From Synechococcus lacustris (lineage in GTDB: Bacteria > Cyanobacteriota > Cyanobacteriia > PCC-6307 > Cyanobiaceae), in NCBI GenBank assembly GCA_903943975.1, contig CAJAQB010000003.1, positions 1 to 64,000 of the forward strand: a DNA stretch of 64,000 nt, in the 5' to 3' direction. The translations under genes were made by a program, and so were the position numbers. Within the stretch, counting starts at the first letter, position 1; each line of letters starts with the position of its first letter. Positions 18,103-27,820 of this stretch are shown here, piece after piece. The notes under the pieces were generated by a model. The model saw nothing but the letters and a program-made list of their open reading frames with translations. It made no database searches and was not told the DNA's origin.

Positions 18103-18743
18103 GGCAGGGAAGTAGTGGGCAGGGGGGACAGACCTTTGCGGAAACAGGCGCTCTTGAACAACTGCCTTTGGCTCAACAGCTGCACCTGGGGGCTGCCAGG
18201 GGTATCCCCACTGAAACGCAGCAGAATCAACTGATCAAAGTCATTGTCATCAATCGCTTCCATCCCTGGCCAGCCGAGGGCCTGGGCCAGCAGCGGCATC
18301 CGCTGGTGCTCCCAAAACAGCACCACCGAGCGCCCCTCAAAGGCCGGATCCTCCAGCAGTTGACGGGCGACCAAGGAGGAATCATCCCGGGAGCCCCAGA
18401 AGATCTGAATCGGCACCCCAGTGGCCACGGCCAAGGGCACCGCCGTTTGATAACTGCGGGCGTTCTGCTGGTCGCTGGGGTTGAGCTCAAAGGTGCCGAT
18501 CCGCTCCACCGGCCCGAAACAGGCGGGCAGCAGGCGCCCCAGGGCAATGGCCCGCAGGAATCCCTTGGGGGAGAGGTTGTAATCACTGCGGCTGGGGTCC
18601 TTATCGCCATGGCGCAGCAGGATCAACTGCAGGGGCTGGGCCGCCAGCGGTGGCGCCAGGCCGATGCTGAGCAGTAGGGCCGCAACCCCAAAGGCCAAGG
18701 CTCGCAGCGGGCTTTTAAAAATCGCTCTGGCACCAGGCAGCAT
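18099..18743 (-). CDS. Histidine phosphatase family protein, exported
   Basis: The 214-residue protein starts at ATG 18743 with a signal-peptide-like stretch (LRALAFGVAALLLSIGLAPPLAA) followed at once by LQLILLRHGDKDP, the catalytic RHG motif of the histidine phosphatase superfamily. The longer frame to 19034 is antisense to dusB and was rejected. The second catalytic His expected later is not obvious, so substrate and activity are open. The protein is probably periplasmic. Confidence 0.7.
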   Translation of the reverse strand: MLPGARAIFKSPLRALAFGVAALLLSIGLAPPLAAQPLQLILLRHGDKDPSRSDYNLSPKGFLRAIALGRLLPACFGPVERIGTFELNPSDQQNARSYQTAVPLAVATGVPIQIFWGSRDDSSLVARQLLEDPAFEGRSVVLFWEHQRMPLLAQALGWPGMEAIDDNDFDQLILLRFSGDTPGSPQVQLLSQRQLFKSACFRKGLSPLPTTSLP

Positions 18744-18842
18744 GAACAAAGCAGAAATGGCTTCCCTGCGAATGGTTGCACTGCCAATGGTTCCACTGAA
18801 CTTCTTCTCCCCAGGGCAACCAGGCCGGCCAAGGCCCCGGTT

Positions 18843-19832
18843 ATGAGCCCAGCTCTTGTTTTGCAATCGCCCCTGGCGGGCGTTAGCGATCGCATCTTTC
18901 GCCAGTTGGTGCGCCGCTGGGCCCCCGAGGCCCTGCTGTTTACCGAAATGGTTAATGCCACCAGCCTGGAGCTGGGCCACGGCCGCTACAAGCTGGAAGA
19001 ACTGGCCCAGGAACCAGGCCCGGTGGGGGTGCAACTATTTGACCACCGGCCGGCGCCGATGGCGGAGGCGGCCCGCCGGGCCGAGGCCTGCGGCGCCGTG
19101 GTGATCGACATCAATATGGGTTGCCCAGTGGCCAAGATCGCCAAAAAAGGAGGCGGCAGTGCCCTGATCCGCAGCCCCGAGCTGGCGGCCCAAATCGTGG
19201 CGGCCGTGGCCGCCGCCGTAAGCGTGCCGGTGACGGTTAAAACCCGCCTGGGCTGGTGCAGCAACTCCGCCGATCCGGTGGGCTTTGCTCTGCTGCTGCA
19301 GAACGCCGGGGCCCAGGCGCTCACCCTGCATGGCCGCACCCGGGAGCAGGGCTTCAAGGGCCAGGCCAATTGGGAGGCGATCGCCCAGGTGCGGCAGGCG
19401 CTCAAGATTCCGGTGATCGCCAACGGCGACATCACCGGCCCCGAGGCCGCCCAGCGCTGCCTAGCGATCACCGGCGCCGCTGGGGTGATGGTGGGCCGCG
19501 CCAGCATGGGGGCCCCCTGGATGGTGGGCCGCCTCCAGGCAGTGCTAGCCGGCCGCCCCGATCCGGGGGAACCCGATGCGCTCGGCCGTTTGCGCCTAGC
19601 CGAGGAACACCTGGAACTGTTGCTGCAGGAGCGCGGCGACCACGGGCTGATGATCGCCCGTAAACACCTGGGCTGGACCTGCCAGGGCTTCCCCGGGGCA
19701 CCGCAATTGCGTCACTCCTTAATGCGTTGCGCCGATGCCGCAGGCACTAAAGAACTGCTGCGGGGGGCGCAGCGGAGCCTCCAGGCTCAAGGCAATCTCC
19801 AAGCTCAAGGCAGCACCGGCGGCCAACCCTGA
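18843..19832 (+). CDS. dusB: tRNA-dihydrouridine synthase
   Basis: The 329-residue flavoenzyme reduces uridines in the tRNA D-loop. It has SPLAGVSDRIFRQLVRR-like FMN-binding start, DINMGCPVAKIAKKGGGSAL with the catalytic Cys, LHGRTREQGFKGQANWEAI, VIANGDITGPEAA and GVMVGRASMGAPW, all DusB-group features. Its 3' end overlaps the convergent cobI gene by 28 bases. Confidence 0.92.
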   Translation: MSPALVLQSPLAGVSDRIFRQLVRRWAPEALLFTEMVNATSLELGHGRYKLEELAQEPGPVGVQLFDHRPAPMAEAARRAEACGAVVIDINMGCPVAKIAKKGGGSALIRSPELAAQIVAAVAAAVSVPVTVKTRLGWCSNSADPVGFALLLQNAGAQALTLHGRTREQGFKGQANWEAIAQVRQALKIPVIANGDITGPEAAQRCLAITGAAGVMVGRASMGAPWMVGRLQAVLAGRPDPGEPDALGRLRLAEEHLELLLQERGDHGLMIARKHLGWTCQGFPGAPQLRHSLMRCADAAGTKELLRGAQRSLQAQGNLQAQGSTGGQP

Positions 19833-20548
19833 CGCACCAACAGCAGGGAGAAATAGGGCAGTTCTGAGTCGTTCAGCTCGGCTGCGGCCAATAGCCGTTG
19901 CTCCGGCCAGCCCACCCGCTCGGCCACCAGGCTCGAAGCCAGCAGGCCCCGGTCGGCCAGCAGGGGCCGCACCCAGCGCCAACGCTGGCCCAGCTTTAAG
20001 AGGGCCAGCTGCTGGCCCGTGGCCGCCGCGGCCGCCAGCAGCAGTGCCAGCTCTTCCGGGGTGTCTGGGGTGGGGCTAATCAATAACTGCTCCTGCTGCA
20101 GGGCCAGGGGCCAGGCCGCAGCGGCGGCGGCGGCGGCCACGGCGGTGATCCCAGGGATCAGGCGCACGGCACAGGCGGGATGGCGCCGGCGTAGGGCCAA
20201 CAGCAGGTAGCTGGCACTGGCAAACAAAGACACATCCCCCTCACAGAGGAACACCACCCGCTCCCCCGCCGCCACCTGCTGCGCCACCAGATCAGCGGCC
20301 GCCGCCCAGGCCTCCAGCCGCGGTGCCGCCGCCTCCACCATCGGAAAAACCAAGGGCAACCGCCGCTGCTGGGGCTGGATCCAAGGCTCAGCGATGCGGG
20401 CGGCCATGCCCTCCGCCCCTGGCCGCGCCACCGGATAGGCCAGCACCGTGGCGGCCTCCAGGGCCCGCAGGCCGGCCACCGTGAGTAATTCCGGATCTCC
20501 GGGGCCCACCCCCACCAGGGTGAGGCCAGCGGTGGGGGTAGCGGTCAA
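19805..20548 (-). CDS. cobI: Precorrin-2 C20-methyltransferase
   Basis: The protein has the tetrapyrrole methylase fold: LVGVGPGDPELLTVAGLRAL at the N-terminus, VFLCEGDVSLFASASYLL, and RLIPGITAV. The GDVSLF-type motif points to the C20 enzyme of cobalamin synthesis (CobI/CbiL). TTG 20548 gives 247 residues and leaves room for the divergent mtnD start at 20604; an ATG at 20620 would overlap mtnD. The Ala-rich run after RLIPGITAV is long for the family. Confidence 0.85.
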   Translation of the reverse strand: MTATPTAGLTLVGVGPGDPELLTVAGLRALEAATVLAYPVARPGAEGMAARIAEPWIQPQQRRLPLVFPMVEAAAPRLEAWAAAADLVAQQVAAGERVVFLCEGDVSLFASASYLLLALRRRHPACAVRLIPGITAVAAAAAAAAWPLALQQEQLLISPTPDTPEELALLLAAAAATGQQLALLKLGQRWRWVRPLLADRGLLASSLVAERVGWPEQRLLAAAELNDSELPYFSLLLVRQGWPPVLP

Positions 20549-20603
20549 AACTGGAAAAGGCCGGGGCCCCTTTCTAGGCTGAAGCGCAGCCCAGCCAGCC
20601 AGC

Positions 20604-21170
20604 GTGAGCCGACTCAGCATCTACAGCGATCAACCGATCAAAGCTGGGGCAGAACCGATACCCCAGCTGCAAACCACAGACCCGGAGCTGATTGCCTCTG
20701 AACTGGCGGCCCGGGGCCTGCGTTTCGAGCGCTGGGCCACCCGGCCGCCCCTGGCGGCGGGCACCCCGGCGGCCGAGATCCTGGCCAGTTACGCCCCTGA
20801 AATTGCCCGGGTGCAAGCCAACGGGGGCTACGGCACCGTGGATGCGATCAGCATCAACGCCGACAATCCCGACCGCGTTGCCCTGCGCCAAAAGTTTCTG
20901 GCCGAACACACCCACGCCGAAGACGAGGTGCGTTTCTTTGTGGAAGGCCGGGGGCTCTTCTGCGTTCATGCCCCTGAAGCTGAGGAGGTGCTGCAGGTGC
21001 TCTGCGAACGCAACGATTGGATCAGCGTGCCCGCCGGCACCCGCCACTGGTTTGACATGGGGGCAAAGCCCCAGTTCACCGCCCTGCGCTTCTTCAACAA
21101 CAGCGAAGGCTGGCTGGCCAACTTCACCGGCGACCTGATCGCCAACCGCTTTCCGCTGCTGAACCAGTAA
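20604..21170 (+). CDS. mtnD: Acireductone dioxygenase
   Basis: The 188-residue cupin oxidises acireductone in methionine salvage. The metal site reads EHTHAEDEVRFFVEGRGLF (H-x-H...E) with the late His in VPAGTRHWFDMG. GTG 20604 starts at the family's N-terminus. It lies alone here, divergent from cobI, while mtnB and mtnC are adjacent to each other 15 kb away. Confidence 0.95.
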   Translation: MSRLSIYSDQPIKAGAEPIPQLQTTDPELIASELAARGLRFERWATRPPLAAGTPAAEILASYAPEIARVQANGGYGTVDAISINADNPDRVALRQKFLAEHTHAEDEVRFFVEGRGLFCVHAPEAEEVLQVLCERNDWISVPAGTRHWFDMGAKPQFTALRFFNNSEGWLANFTGDLIANRFPLLNQ

Positions 21171-21183
21171 GCCCCATCGCCGC

Positions 21184-21951
21184 TCAATCAGTGAGCAGCG
21201 GCAATCCAGCGGGGGGAGCCACCAGCAGTTTTTGCAGTTCGGGTTTCAGCTGCTGCTTGAAGGTCTGCCACTGGGGGGAGGCGATCACGTCTTTAGCCAC
21301 GGCCGCCGCCAACCGCTGGCTGGCCAGCACATCACTGGGGTAGTGCACACCGCAGTAGGAGCGGGCATAGCCCCCCTGCAGGCCCACCTGCAGCAGCCGC
21401 TCCTGCCGTTCCGGCAACAGATCCGCCAACAACTGGGCCGTGGCCGCATACCAAGTGGCATGGCCACTGGGGTACGACCAGGTGGATTCCAGCGGCAGGC
21501 AGGGCTGGAACTCCTGGTGGCTCACATAGGGCCGCGGGCGGGCCACGGCGTCCTTGAGTTGATCCTTCAGCTCATCAATGGCCTTGAGGAAGGAGGGCAG
21601 TCCCTTGAAGAGCGTGGGTGAAGCCTTCGAGAGATCAGAGCCCACGGCGGCATCAAAACTGCTGAGGTTGCGGTATAGAAAACGCCAGCTGTGCACCACC
21701 CCCTCCGGGTAGCGGCTGCGTTGGTTCCAGCGCAGGATCGCCAGGTCGTCGGCCTCCTCGCGGCTACCGGCGGCCGGTGGGTTGCCGATCACGGCGCGGT
21801 AGCGGTCAGCAGAGAGCGCCAGGCCAGCGGCGGGGTTGGCAGCAGGGGCATTGGCCGCTGGCGAATTACTTTCCTGGGCCCTGGCCTCCGGCAGCGGCTG
21901 GAGCACAGCGGCCGCAATCAGCAGGCTGGCAAGCAGAGCAGGGGCACGCAT
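21184..21951 (-). CDS. Exported PAP2-family acid phosphatase
   Basis: The 255-residue protein has a signal peptide (ALLASLLIAAAVLQPLPEARA) and the full PAP2 signature: KDAVARPRPY, STWSYPSGHATWYA, and GYARSYCGVHYPSDVLAS. These are the motifs of class A bacterial acid phosphatases, which act in the periplasm. ATG 21951 was chosen for the signal peptide. It converges with mtnD, 13 bases apart. Confidence 0.88.
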   Translation of the reverse strand: MRAPALLASLLIAAAVLQPLPEARAQESNSPAANAPAANPAAGLALSADRYRAVIGNPPAAGSREEADDLAILRWNQRSRYPEGVVHSWRFLYRNLSSFDAAVGSDLSKASPTLFKGLPSFLKAIDELKDQLKDAVARPRPYVSHQEFQPCLPLESTWSYPSGHATWYAATAQLLADLLPERQERLLQVGLQGGYARSYCGVHYPSDVLASQRLAAAVAKDVIASPQWQTFKQQLKPELQKLLVAPPAGLPLLTD

Positions 21952-22036
21952 GGGCTCAGGGGAGGCAGATCCAAACCTTGCAGCCAAAGGGTTAAGGCTG
22001 CAGCGAGGCTGGGGAAGGGCTCAACTATTAAAAGAA

Positions 22037-22636
22037 CTAACTATGAAATCGCGGTTCCGGCCAGAGGTTTTCGAGCAATTTCGCCTCCAGCGCCGCCAAC
22101 TGCTCCAGCCGTTCGATCAGCAGCGGCCGCGGCCAGCGGCTTTCACAAAGCCGCCAGTAGAGGCCGAAATGACGGGCTTCGCTGGCCAGCAGATCACCAT
22201 AGAGCTGGCGTAATTCCGGATCGGGGTGGTGCTGCGTCAACAGGGCCATGCGCTCATGGCTGCGGGCTTCAATCAGGCCCGCCACCAGGAAACTATCCAG
22301 TTGCCGCAGCGGCTCCTCCCGGCGGATTTCCTTGGTGAGCCCAGCCCCGTAAGGGGGGGCCGGCAGGGGCCTTAGGGCAATGCCACGCCGCTGGAGCAGG
22401 GCCAGCACCCGGTCGAAATGTTCCAGCTCCTCCTGGGCCAAGGGGCTGAGCACCGCCGCCAGGTCTTCGCTGGAGGGATAACGAAACATCAGCTGCAGGG
22501 CGGCGCCGGCGGCCTTGCGTTCGCAATGGGCGTGGTCGATCAGCAGTTCAGCTGGATGGGCAATCGCCTGCTGCAGCCAGGCCTCGGAGCTGGGGGCCGC
22601 CAACCAGCGGATTGGTGTAACAGCGGCGCCGCTCAC
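22037..22636 (-). CDS. miaE: tRNA 2-methylthio-N6-isopentenyl adenosine hydroxylase
   Basis: The 199-residue protein is a ferritin-like di-iron enzyme that hydroxylates ms2i6A37 in tRNA. Iron ligands are seen in [18 protein letters not shown] (E-x-x-x..H type), [13 protein letters not shown] (EExxH) and [10 protein letters not shown] with [12 protein letters not shown] (ExxxH). Its start overlaps the aroQ stop by four bases. Confidence 0.9.
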   Translation of the reverse strand: MSGAAVTPIRWLAAPSSEAWLQQAIAHPAELLIDHAHCERKAAGAALQLMFRYPSSEDLAAVLSPLAQEELEHFDRVLALLQRRGIALRPLPAPPYGAGLTKEIRREEPLRQLDSFLVAGLIEARSHERMALLTQHHPDPELRQLYGDLLASEARHFGLYWRLCESRWPRPLLIERLEQLAALEAKLLENLWPEPRFHS

Positions 22637-23076
22637 AGGCCCCTTGCCTTGAGGTGGGCCATCATCCCCTCCAGGGCCAGGTAGTAACTGATCGGACCGA
22701 AACCACAGATCACCCCCACCGCCTTGTCGGCCAGGTAGGAGTGGTGGCGGAAGGGTTCGCGGGCATGGACGTTGCTGAGATGTAGCTCCACAAACGGCAA
22801 CCCCACCGCCAACAGGGCATCGCGCAGGGCGATGGAGGTGTGGGTGTAGGCACCGGCATTGATCAGGATGCCGTCCTCCTCCCCCCGGGCCAGCTGGATC
22901 CGGTCCACCAGGGCCCCCTCGTGGTTGCTCTGGAAGCTGCTGAGGCTGGCCCCGAGCCGCTGGGCCTGCTGGGCCAATTCGGCATCGATGGCCGCCAGGG
23001 TGTCGCTGCCATAGAGCCCTGGCTCACGGCTACCGAGCAGGTTGAGGTTGGGGCCGTGGACCACCAGGATCCGCAT
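22633..23076 (-). CDS. aroQ: Type II 3-dehydroquinate dehydratase
   Basis: The 147-residue shikimate-pathway enzyme starts [19 protein letters not shown]. It has the [14 protein letters not shown] motif, [20 protein letters not shown], and [20 protein letters not shown] with the catalytic His and Arg. ATG 23076 is the family start; the frame open to 23115 is not conserved-looking. It forms a pair with miaE and is followed on the other side by two tRNA genes. Confidence 0.96.
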   Translation of the reverse strand: MRILVVHGPNLNLLGSREPGLYGSDTLAAIDAELAQQAQRLGASLSSFQSNHEGALVDRIQLARGEEDGILINAGAYTHTSIALRDALLAVGLPFVELHLSNVHAREPFRHHSYLADKAVGVICGFGPISYYLALEGMMAHLKARGL

Positions 23077-23167
23077 GGTTAAGGGGAGGCTTGGGTCGAT
23101 CGTAGGGGCGCCCACCGCCGGGGCCTGAAACCGGCACCCCAGCTGGTAAGTTCTTGGGATGTGGTTC

Positions 23168-23249
23168 GGGTCGGTGCCCGAGTGGTTAATGGGGGCGGAC
23201 TGTAAATCCGCTGGCTCTGCCTACGTTGGTTCAAATCCAACCCGGCCCA
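23168..23249 (+). tRNA. tRNA-Tyr (GTA)
   Basis: An 82-base cloverleaf with a long variable arm. GGGTCGG pairs with CCGGCCC at the ends, the anticodon loop reads CTGTAAA (GTA), and the T arm has GGTTCAAATCC. No CCA is encoded. Confidence 0.95.
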
Positions 23250-23259
23250 CCTTCCACAT

Positions 23260-23331
<72 letters not shown>

Positions 23332-23811
23332 TTGAAAACTTCAGGCTCAAATGATGGCCCAAACGAAGAGTTTAGCCTGATTGGCTTGCGGTAAACCTAA
23401 GAATCTAGCCTAACTGGCCCAGGGTAAACCAAGTCCTCCACTGGCTTACCAGGCATTTTAGCTAACCACAAAGACAGCTCATTTAGACCCAAGAAACTGA
23501 ATACTGGCAATGTCAATACATTTTCAATGGCTTTAAATAACAGGTTTTTGTTGTGTCTTTGGGCGACTATTTGACTAGCAAGGACAAGTTGAGTTGGACA
23601 CCAAAAAAGGCACGAAAAGGCCCAATCGCTGCAACAGCTGGTTGGCTCCGGTGCCGCAGACTTACGGGCGCGACGCGGCTGGCCCTCAGCTGATTACAGC
23701 CCATGGCCTCGACCAGCAAGACCAGGCTGCAAATCGACAACAATATTTTCCACAATATTAGCCACGGTAATGACAATTACATTGACTAAATCAGGCTTCG
23801 CCTGGGGATTT
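23332..23811. other. 480-base gap with imperfect direct repeat
   Basis: No convincing gene is present. Two imperfect copies of a 25-base sequence lie at 23373-23397 and 23406-23430, both starting TAGCCT and ending GGTAAACC, with a period of 33. The rest is AT-richer than its surroundings. A 69-residue minus frame at 23567-23776 has no protein-like character. Confidence 0.5.
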
Positions 23812-24846
23812 TCACGCCGCCCTCTTGCCCTGGCGCAGGGAATCAAACAGAGCAAAGCTGAGTAACACCACGCCGATCAAACCACTCAGCCATTCGGGCA
23901 CATTCAGTTGCCAACGTTCCAACAGGATCCCGGTCAACATCAAGAGGCCCAGGGCGCCAATGGCGTAGTGGGCGCCATGCTCCAGATACACCAATTTATC
24001 TAGGGCCTTCTCGCGGCTGAGCATCAAGGTGAGTGAACGGATGAACAGGGCCCCCAGGCCAAGGCCGGTGAGGATCAAGCCGAGGTGCTGGGAAATTGCA
24101 AAGGCGCCAATCGTGCCATCAAGGCTGAAGGAGGCATCCAGCAGCTCCAGGTAAATGAGGCTTGCCAAACCACCGCCAGCGGCCAAGCGTCCGGCGGCTT
24201 CCTCCTCGGTGCCAAAGGCCTGGGCCAAGGAAGTGCTGAGCAGTTGCAACACCAGGCCAATCACACCGCTGATCATCACCTCAGCGCGAAGGCCGTTGGG
24301 AATAGCGGCCACCAGCAGCAGCAGGATGATCAGGGCGAGGGCCACCTCTAGGGCCTCAATCCGTCCGGCATCACTGAGCCTTCGTTCCAAAGGCTTGAGC
24401 CAATGCAGGGTTTTGGCCTCGTCAAAGAAGTAGCGCAAAAACACCATCAACAGGAACATGCCGCCAAAGGCCAGGATCCGCGGTTCCGCCAGGTCCAGCA
24501 GTTCCCTGTAGTGCTGCGGATGGTGCAGGGCCGCATCGAGGGCTTCCCCCATGCCCACCCCGCCGGCCAAAGAAACCAGGGCCAGGGGGCCGATGAAGCG
24601 CACCCCAAACACTGGGATCACCAAACCCCAAGTAAGGAAGAAGCGCTGCTGGCCTGGGGTGAGCTTGTCGAGCACCCGGGCATTCACCACAGCGTTATCA
24701 AAGGAGAGAGAGATCTCCAGCAAAAGCAGCACCAGGGTGATCCAGGCCGCCTCCAGCCCCTGCAAACCCAGCACCACCACCAGCCCAGCGGCACAGCAGG
24801 CCAGGGGGAACAACAGATAACTCAGGTAGCGCTGCAGAGCCATCAA
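23812..24846 (-). CDS. DUF475 (TerC-like) integral membrane protein
   Basis: The 344-residue protein has about nine hydrophobic segments and the TerC/DUF475 acidic motifs in membrane context: LLLLEISLSFDNAVVNARVL in the first half and LELLDASFSLDGTIGAFAI in the second. These paired E/D-rich helices suggest metal ion handling; TerC relatives export Mn or support tellurite resistance. Function in cyanobacteria is unknown. It stands alone. Confidence 0.85.
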   Translation of the reverse strand: MMALQRYLSYLLFPLACCAAGLVVVLGLQGLEAAWITLVLLLLEISLSFDNAVVNARVLDKLTPGQQRFFLTWGLVIPVFGVRFIGPLALVSLAGGVGMGEALDAALHHPQHYRELLDLAEPRILAFGGMFLLMVFLRYFFDEAKTLHWLKPLERRLSDAGRIEALEVALALIILLLLVAAIPNGLRAEVMISGVIGLVLQLLSTSLAQAFGTEEEAAGRLAAGGGLASLIYLELLDASFSLDGTIGAFAISQHLGLILTGLGLGALFIRSLTLMLSREKALDKLVYLEHGAHYAIGALGLLMLTGILLERWQLNVPEWLSGLIGVVLLSFALFDSLRQGKRAA

Positions 24847-24888
24847 TACTCATCTCGATCGGCCCATGATGCAGGAGCCTCGGCCCCA

Positions 24889-25758
24889 TCAACAGGAGAG
24901 CAGCTCAAAACTGGGCTGGGCCAAGGCCACCGCCGCCAGCCGCTTACGCAGCTCCAGCAAGAGCAGCTCAATCGCCCAAAAGGAAGCCACATCGCGGTGT
25001 ACCACCAGGGCATCGCCGGTGGGGAAATCCAGGGGGAGATCTAGGCAGCTGAGCTGGGGTTGCAATTGCATTGAGAGGCCATGGCCATAGGTGATGGTGA
25101 GCCCATCACTGCATTTCCCCTCCCAGGAGGCTTCGTCGTAGCAGCGCATCCGCATGGGCGTAGTCCAGAGGCCCAGCTGCCGCAACTGCTGCTCGGATTG
25201 GGGGATCGCACCGGAGGTCAGGGCCAGGGTGGGAAAACGCGCCACATCCTGGAGGGATAGGTTGTGCTCGCCCGCCAGGGGGTGGTCAGGGGCCGCCACC
25301 AAATACAGGGGCATGGCGGAAAGGCGAAACACCTGCAAATCCGGGTCATCGCTTGGCGGCAGATCTGGGGCGGCATAGAGCCAGGCATCCACGATCCGCT
25401 GGCGCAGCAACTCCTGGGGCCGCTGGATGCCCACATGGTCAAACACGCCGGTGCACCAACCCTCAGGGGCGGGATCCAGGGCCCGCTGCCACCAGTAGGG
25501 CGCCTCTAGCCGCAGTGGTCCACCCCGCTGAAAGCGATAGAGCTGATGCAATTCCCTTTCCAGTTGCAACAGATCCTTGGGACCCTTGAGCTGCCACTCC
25601 CCTTCCTGCCGGTGAATTTTCAGGCCAAAGGCAATCAGCGTCTCGCGGGACTGGCGGCTAATGCTGCTCTGACTTTTCCTAAGCGCCTCAGAGGCCCCAT
25701 TACCCGTGCGTAGCCAGAGCAGGTAATCGAGTGCTTCTAGGGCTTCAAGGCTTATCAA
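24889..25758 (-). CDS. LysR-like transcriptional regulator, divergent
   Basis: The 289-residue protein starts with a helix-turn-helix, ISLEALEALDYLLWLRTGNG then ALRKSQSSISRQSRETLIAFG, in the place of the LysR DNA-binding domain. The remainder resembles a LysR effector domain (WLYAAPDLPPSDDPDLQ, PLYLVAAPDHPLAGEHNLSL). The sequence departs from typical LysR proteins, so the call is by layout. Its upstream region carries a dyad at 25838-25858, which could be an operator. Confidence 0.65.
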   Translation of the reverse strand: MISLEALEALDYLLWLRTGNGASEALRKSQSSISRQSRETLIAFGLKIHRQEGEWQLKGPKDLLQLERELHQLYRFQRGGPLRLEAPYWWQRALDPAPEGWCTGVFDHVGIQRPQELLRQRIVDAWLYAAPDLPPSDDPDLQVFRLSAMPLYLVAAPDHPLAGEHNLSLQDVARFPTLALTSGAIPQSEQQLRQLGLWTTPMRMRCYDEASWEGKCSDGLTITYGHGLSMQLQPQLSCLDLPLDFPTGDALVVHRDVASFWAIELLLLELRKRLAAVALAQPSFELLSC

Positions 25759-25837
25759 GCGACCAGCAACTGGGATTCCAGTGCTTTTTAACTCAATTCC
25801 GCCTGCAAAAACGTTTTAGCAGCTAGGAGCAGGGTCG

Positions 25838-25858
25838 TTTATGCACTATTTGCATAAA
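25838..25858. repeat. TTTATGCA/TGCATAAA dyad
   Basis: Eight-base perfect arms flank a five-base centre. The right arm runs on into TCAACCCC. A nearly identical element (nine-base arms, then TCAGCCCC) occurs at 52062-52082 upstream of cpcC. This copy lies 80 bases before the LysR-like start and 14 bases after the end of the ABC ATPase gene. It could be a protein-binding site or a small repeat. Confidence 0.5.
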
Positions 25859-25871
25859 TCAACCCCTGGGC

Positions 25872-26615
25872 TCAAAGGATCTGGGCCAGAAACCGACGGG
25901 TGCGTTCGTGCTGGGGGTCATTGAAGAACTGCTGGGGCGGTGCCACCTCCACCACCTCCCCCTCATCCATCAACACCACCCGATCAGCCACTTCCCGGGC
26001 AAAGCCCACCTCGTGGGTTACCACCACCATGGTCATGCCATCAAAGGCCAGCTGGCGCATCACATCCAGCACCTCCCGCACCTTCTCGGGATCGAGGGCA
26101 CTGGTGGGCTCATCAAAAAGCATGATCCGCGGTTCCATGCAAAGGGCCCTGGCAATCGCCACCCGTTGCTGCTGGCCGCCACTCAACTGGCCAGGGAACT
26201 TATCGGCCTGGGGGCCGATGCCCACCCGTTCCAGCAGGGCCAGGGCCTGCTGCCGCACCTCCGCCCGCGGCCGCTTCCGCACCCACACCGGCGCCAGTAA
26301 GAGATTGTCGAGCACCGACAGGTGGGGAAAAAGATTGAACTGCTGGAACACCATCCCCACCTCCCGGCGGATCGCATCGATGTTGCGCAGGTCGTTATTC
26401 AGGGCGATGCCATCTACAACAACGCTGCCCCCCTGGAAGTCTTCCAGGGCATTGAAGGTGCGCAGGAAGGTGCTTTTGCCCGAGCCCGAGGGCCCCATGA
26501 TCACCACCTTCTCGCCGCGACGCACCTCCAGATCCGCCCCCCGCAGGGCCTGAAAACCATTGGGGTACCACTTGTTTACCCCAATGGCTTCGATCATCAG
26601 CTGGCTGGATGTCAT
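25872..26615 (-). CDS. aapP: Amino-acid ABC transporter ATPase
   Basis: The 247-residue ATPase energises polar amino-acid uptake. It has Walker [11 protein letters not shown]-loop [13 protein letters not shown], signature [15 protein letters not shown], Walker [13 protein letters not shown] and the H-loop [10 protein letters not shown], with the GlnQ/AapP family's typical C-terminal [19 protein letters not shown] 26615 overlaps the permease stop by four bases and replaces a longer frame. Last gene of a four-gene operon. Confidence 0.93.
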   Translation of the reverse strand: MTSSQLMIEAIGVNKWYPNGFQALRGADLEVRRGEKVVIMGPSGSGKSTFLRTFNALEDFQGGSVVVDGIALNNDLRNIDAIRREVGMVFQQFNLFPHLSVLDNLLLAPVWVRKRPRAEVRQQALALLERVGIGPQADKFPGQLSGGQQQRVAIARALCMEPRIMLFDEPTSALDPEKVREVLDVMRQLAFDGMTMVVVTHEVGFAREVADRVVLMDEGEVVEVAPPQQFFNDPQHERTRRFLAQIL

Positions 26616-27820
26616 CGGTGGGCGGGGCGAAGGTTTGAGGACGACAAACGTTGTTCGAGGGCGCGGCTCCCTAAAGAAAGGGCCGAGCAGGAGCACCAGT
26701 AGAGCACCGCCAGCAAGAGATAAACCTCGGCATAACGGCCCAGCCAATCGGGATTGGCCAGCACGCTGCGGGCAATGCCCAGCAGGTCAAACAGGCCGAT
26801 GATCGACAGCAGGGTGGTGTCTTGCAGCAGGGCGATGCATTGGCCCACAAGGGCCGGCAGGGCCACCTTGAGGGCCTGGGGCAGCACCACCAGCCCCAGG
26901 GTATGGGCGGTGGATAGGCCCAGGGAGCGGGAGGCCTCCAGCTGCCCCCTCGGCACGGCATTGAGGCCGCCGCGCACGGCCTCGGCCACATAGGCCGCCG
27001 CAAAGCCGGTAAGCACCGCCGCCGCCCGCCACACCCGATCCGGCGCCAGCCCGCCAGGCAGGAGGAAGCCCACCAGGTTTTGGCCGAGGAACAGCAGGGT
27101 GATCAGGGGCGCCCCCCGGATCACTTCGATGTAGGCCACCGATACCCAGCGCAGCAACGGCAATTCACTGCGCCTCCCCAGGGCCAGCAGCACCCCCAAA
27201 GGCAGGGCCAGCAGCAGGGTGAGGCTGGTGATCAGCAGGGTGAACATCAAGCCCCCCCAGTCACTGGGCCGCACCGGGGTAAGGCCAAGGCCGCCACCGA
27301 TCAACCAAAGCCCCAGCAGATAGGCCCCAGCCCACACCAGGGGCCAGCTCTGGGCCAGCCTTTGGCCCCAGCGATGGGCAAGCCAACGGCCGGCCAGCCC
27401 CCGCAGCAGCAGCAGCAGGCCCAGCAAAAAGAGCAAGCGCAGTTGATTTAGGCCGCCAAAGGCCAGCAATGGCGGCACCACCAGAGTCAGCAGGCTGAGC
27501 AGACCCGCGGCGATGCGGTCGTTCAGGGGCCAGCCAGCGGCAGTGGCCCGCCCCCGCAGCAGCCCCCAACTCAAGCCCGTGAGGCTCACCAACAGGCCCA
27601 GCAACAGCCAGAGCCGCCATTCCTGCGCCTCCGGATAACGGCCAATGGTGAGGGTGGCGGCATTGGCCCGCAGCACCAACCACTGGGCCTGGCCAAAGGC
27701 CCAATGCAGAAACCCCCAGGCCGCCCAAACCAGCAGGGCGCCAAGGCCAAGGCTGAGGAGCGTGTCTGGAACGCTGCCAAACAACTGGCGGCGCCAGCTC
27801 TGCAGGGAAGGGCGGCTCAT
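26612..27820 (-). CDS. aapM: Amino-acid ABC transporter permease, AapM-like
   Basis: The 402-residue permease has a long N-terminal membrane region and a C-terminal His/Glu/Gln-type permease domain. The EAA loop is visible as [27 protein letters not shown]...[14 protein letters not shown]. The size and extra helices match AapM of the general L-amino acid transporter. It overlaps both neighbours by four bases. Confidence 0.9.
   Translation of the reverse strand: MSRPSLQSWRRQLFGSVPDTLLSLGLGALLVWAAWGFLHWAFGQAQWLVLRANAATLTIGRYPEAQEWRLWLLLGLLVSLTGLSWGLLRGRATAAGWPLNDRIAAGLLSLLTLVVPPLLAFGGLNQLRLLFLLGLLLLLRGLAGRWLAHRWGQRLAQSWPLVWAGAYLLGLWLIGGGLGLTPVRPSDWGGLMFTLLITSLTLLLALPLGVLLALGRRSELPLLRWVSVAYIEVIRGAPLITLLFLGQNLVGFLLPGGLAPDRVWRAAAVLTGFAAAYVAEAVRGGLNAVPRGQLEASRSLGLSTAHTLGLVVLPQALKVALPALVGQCIALLQDTTLLSIIGLFDLLGIARSVLANPDWLGRYAEVYLLLAVLYWCSCSALSLGSRALEQRLSSSNLRPAHR

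Noticed and set aside
18744-19034. N-terminal extension of the histidine phosphatase
   Set aside because: Antisense to the dusB start, and a signal peptide begins properly at ATG 18743.
23567-23776. 69-codon minus frame in the gap after the tRNAs
   Set aside because: No domain, odd composition and no neighbour support.
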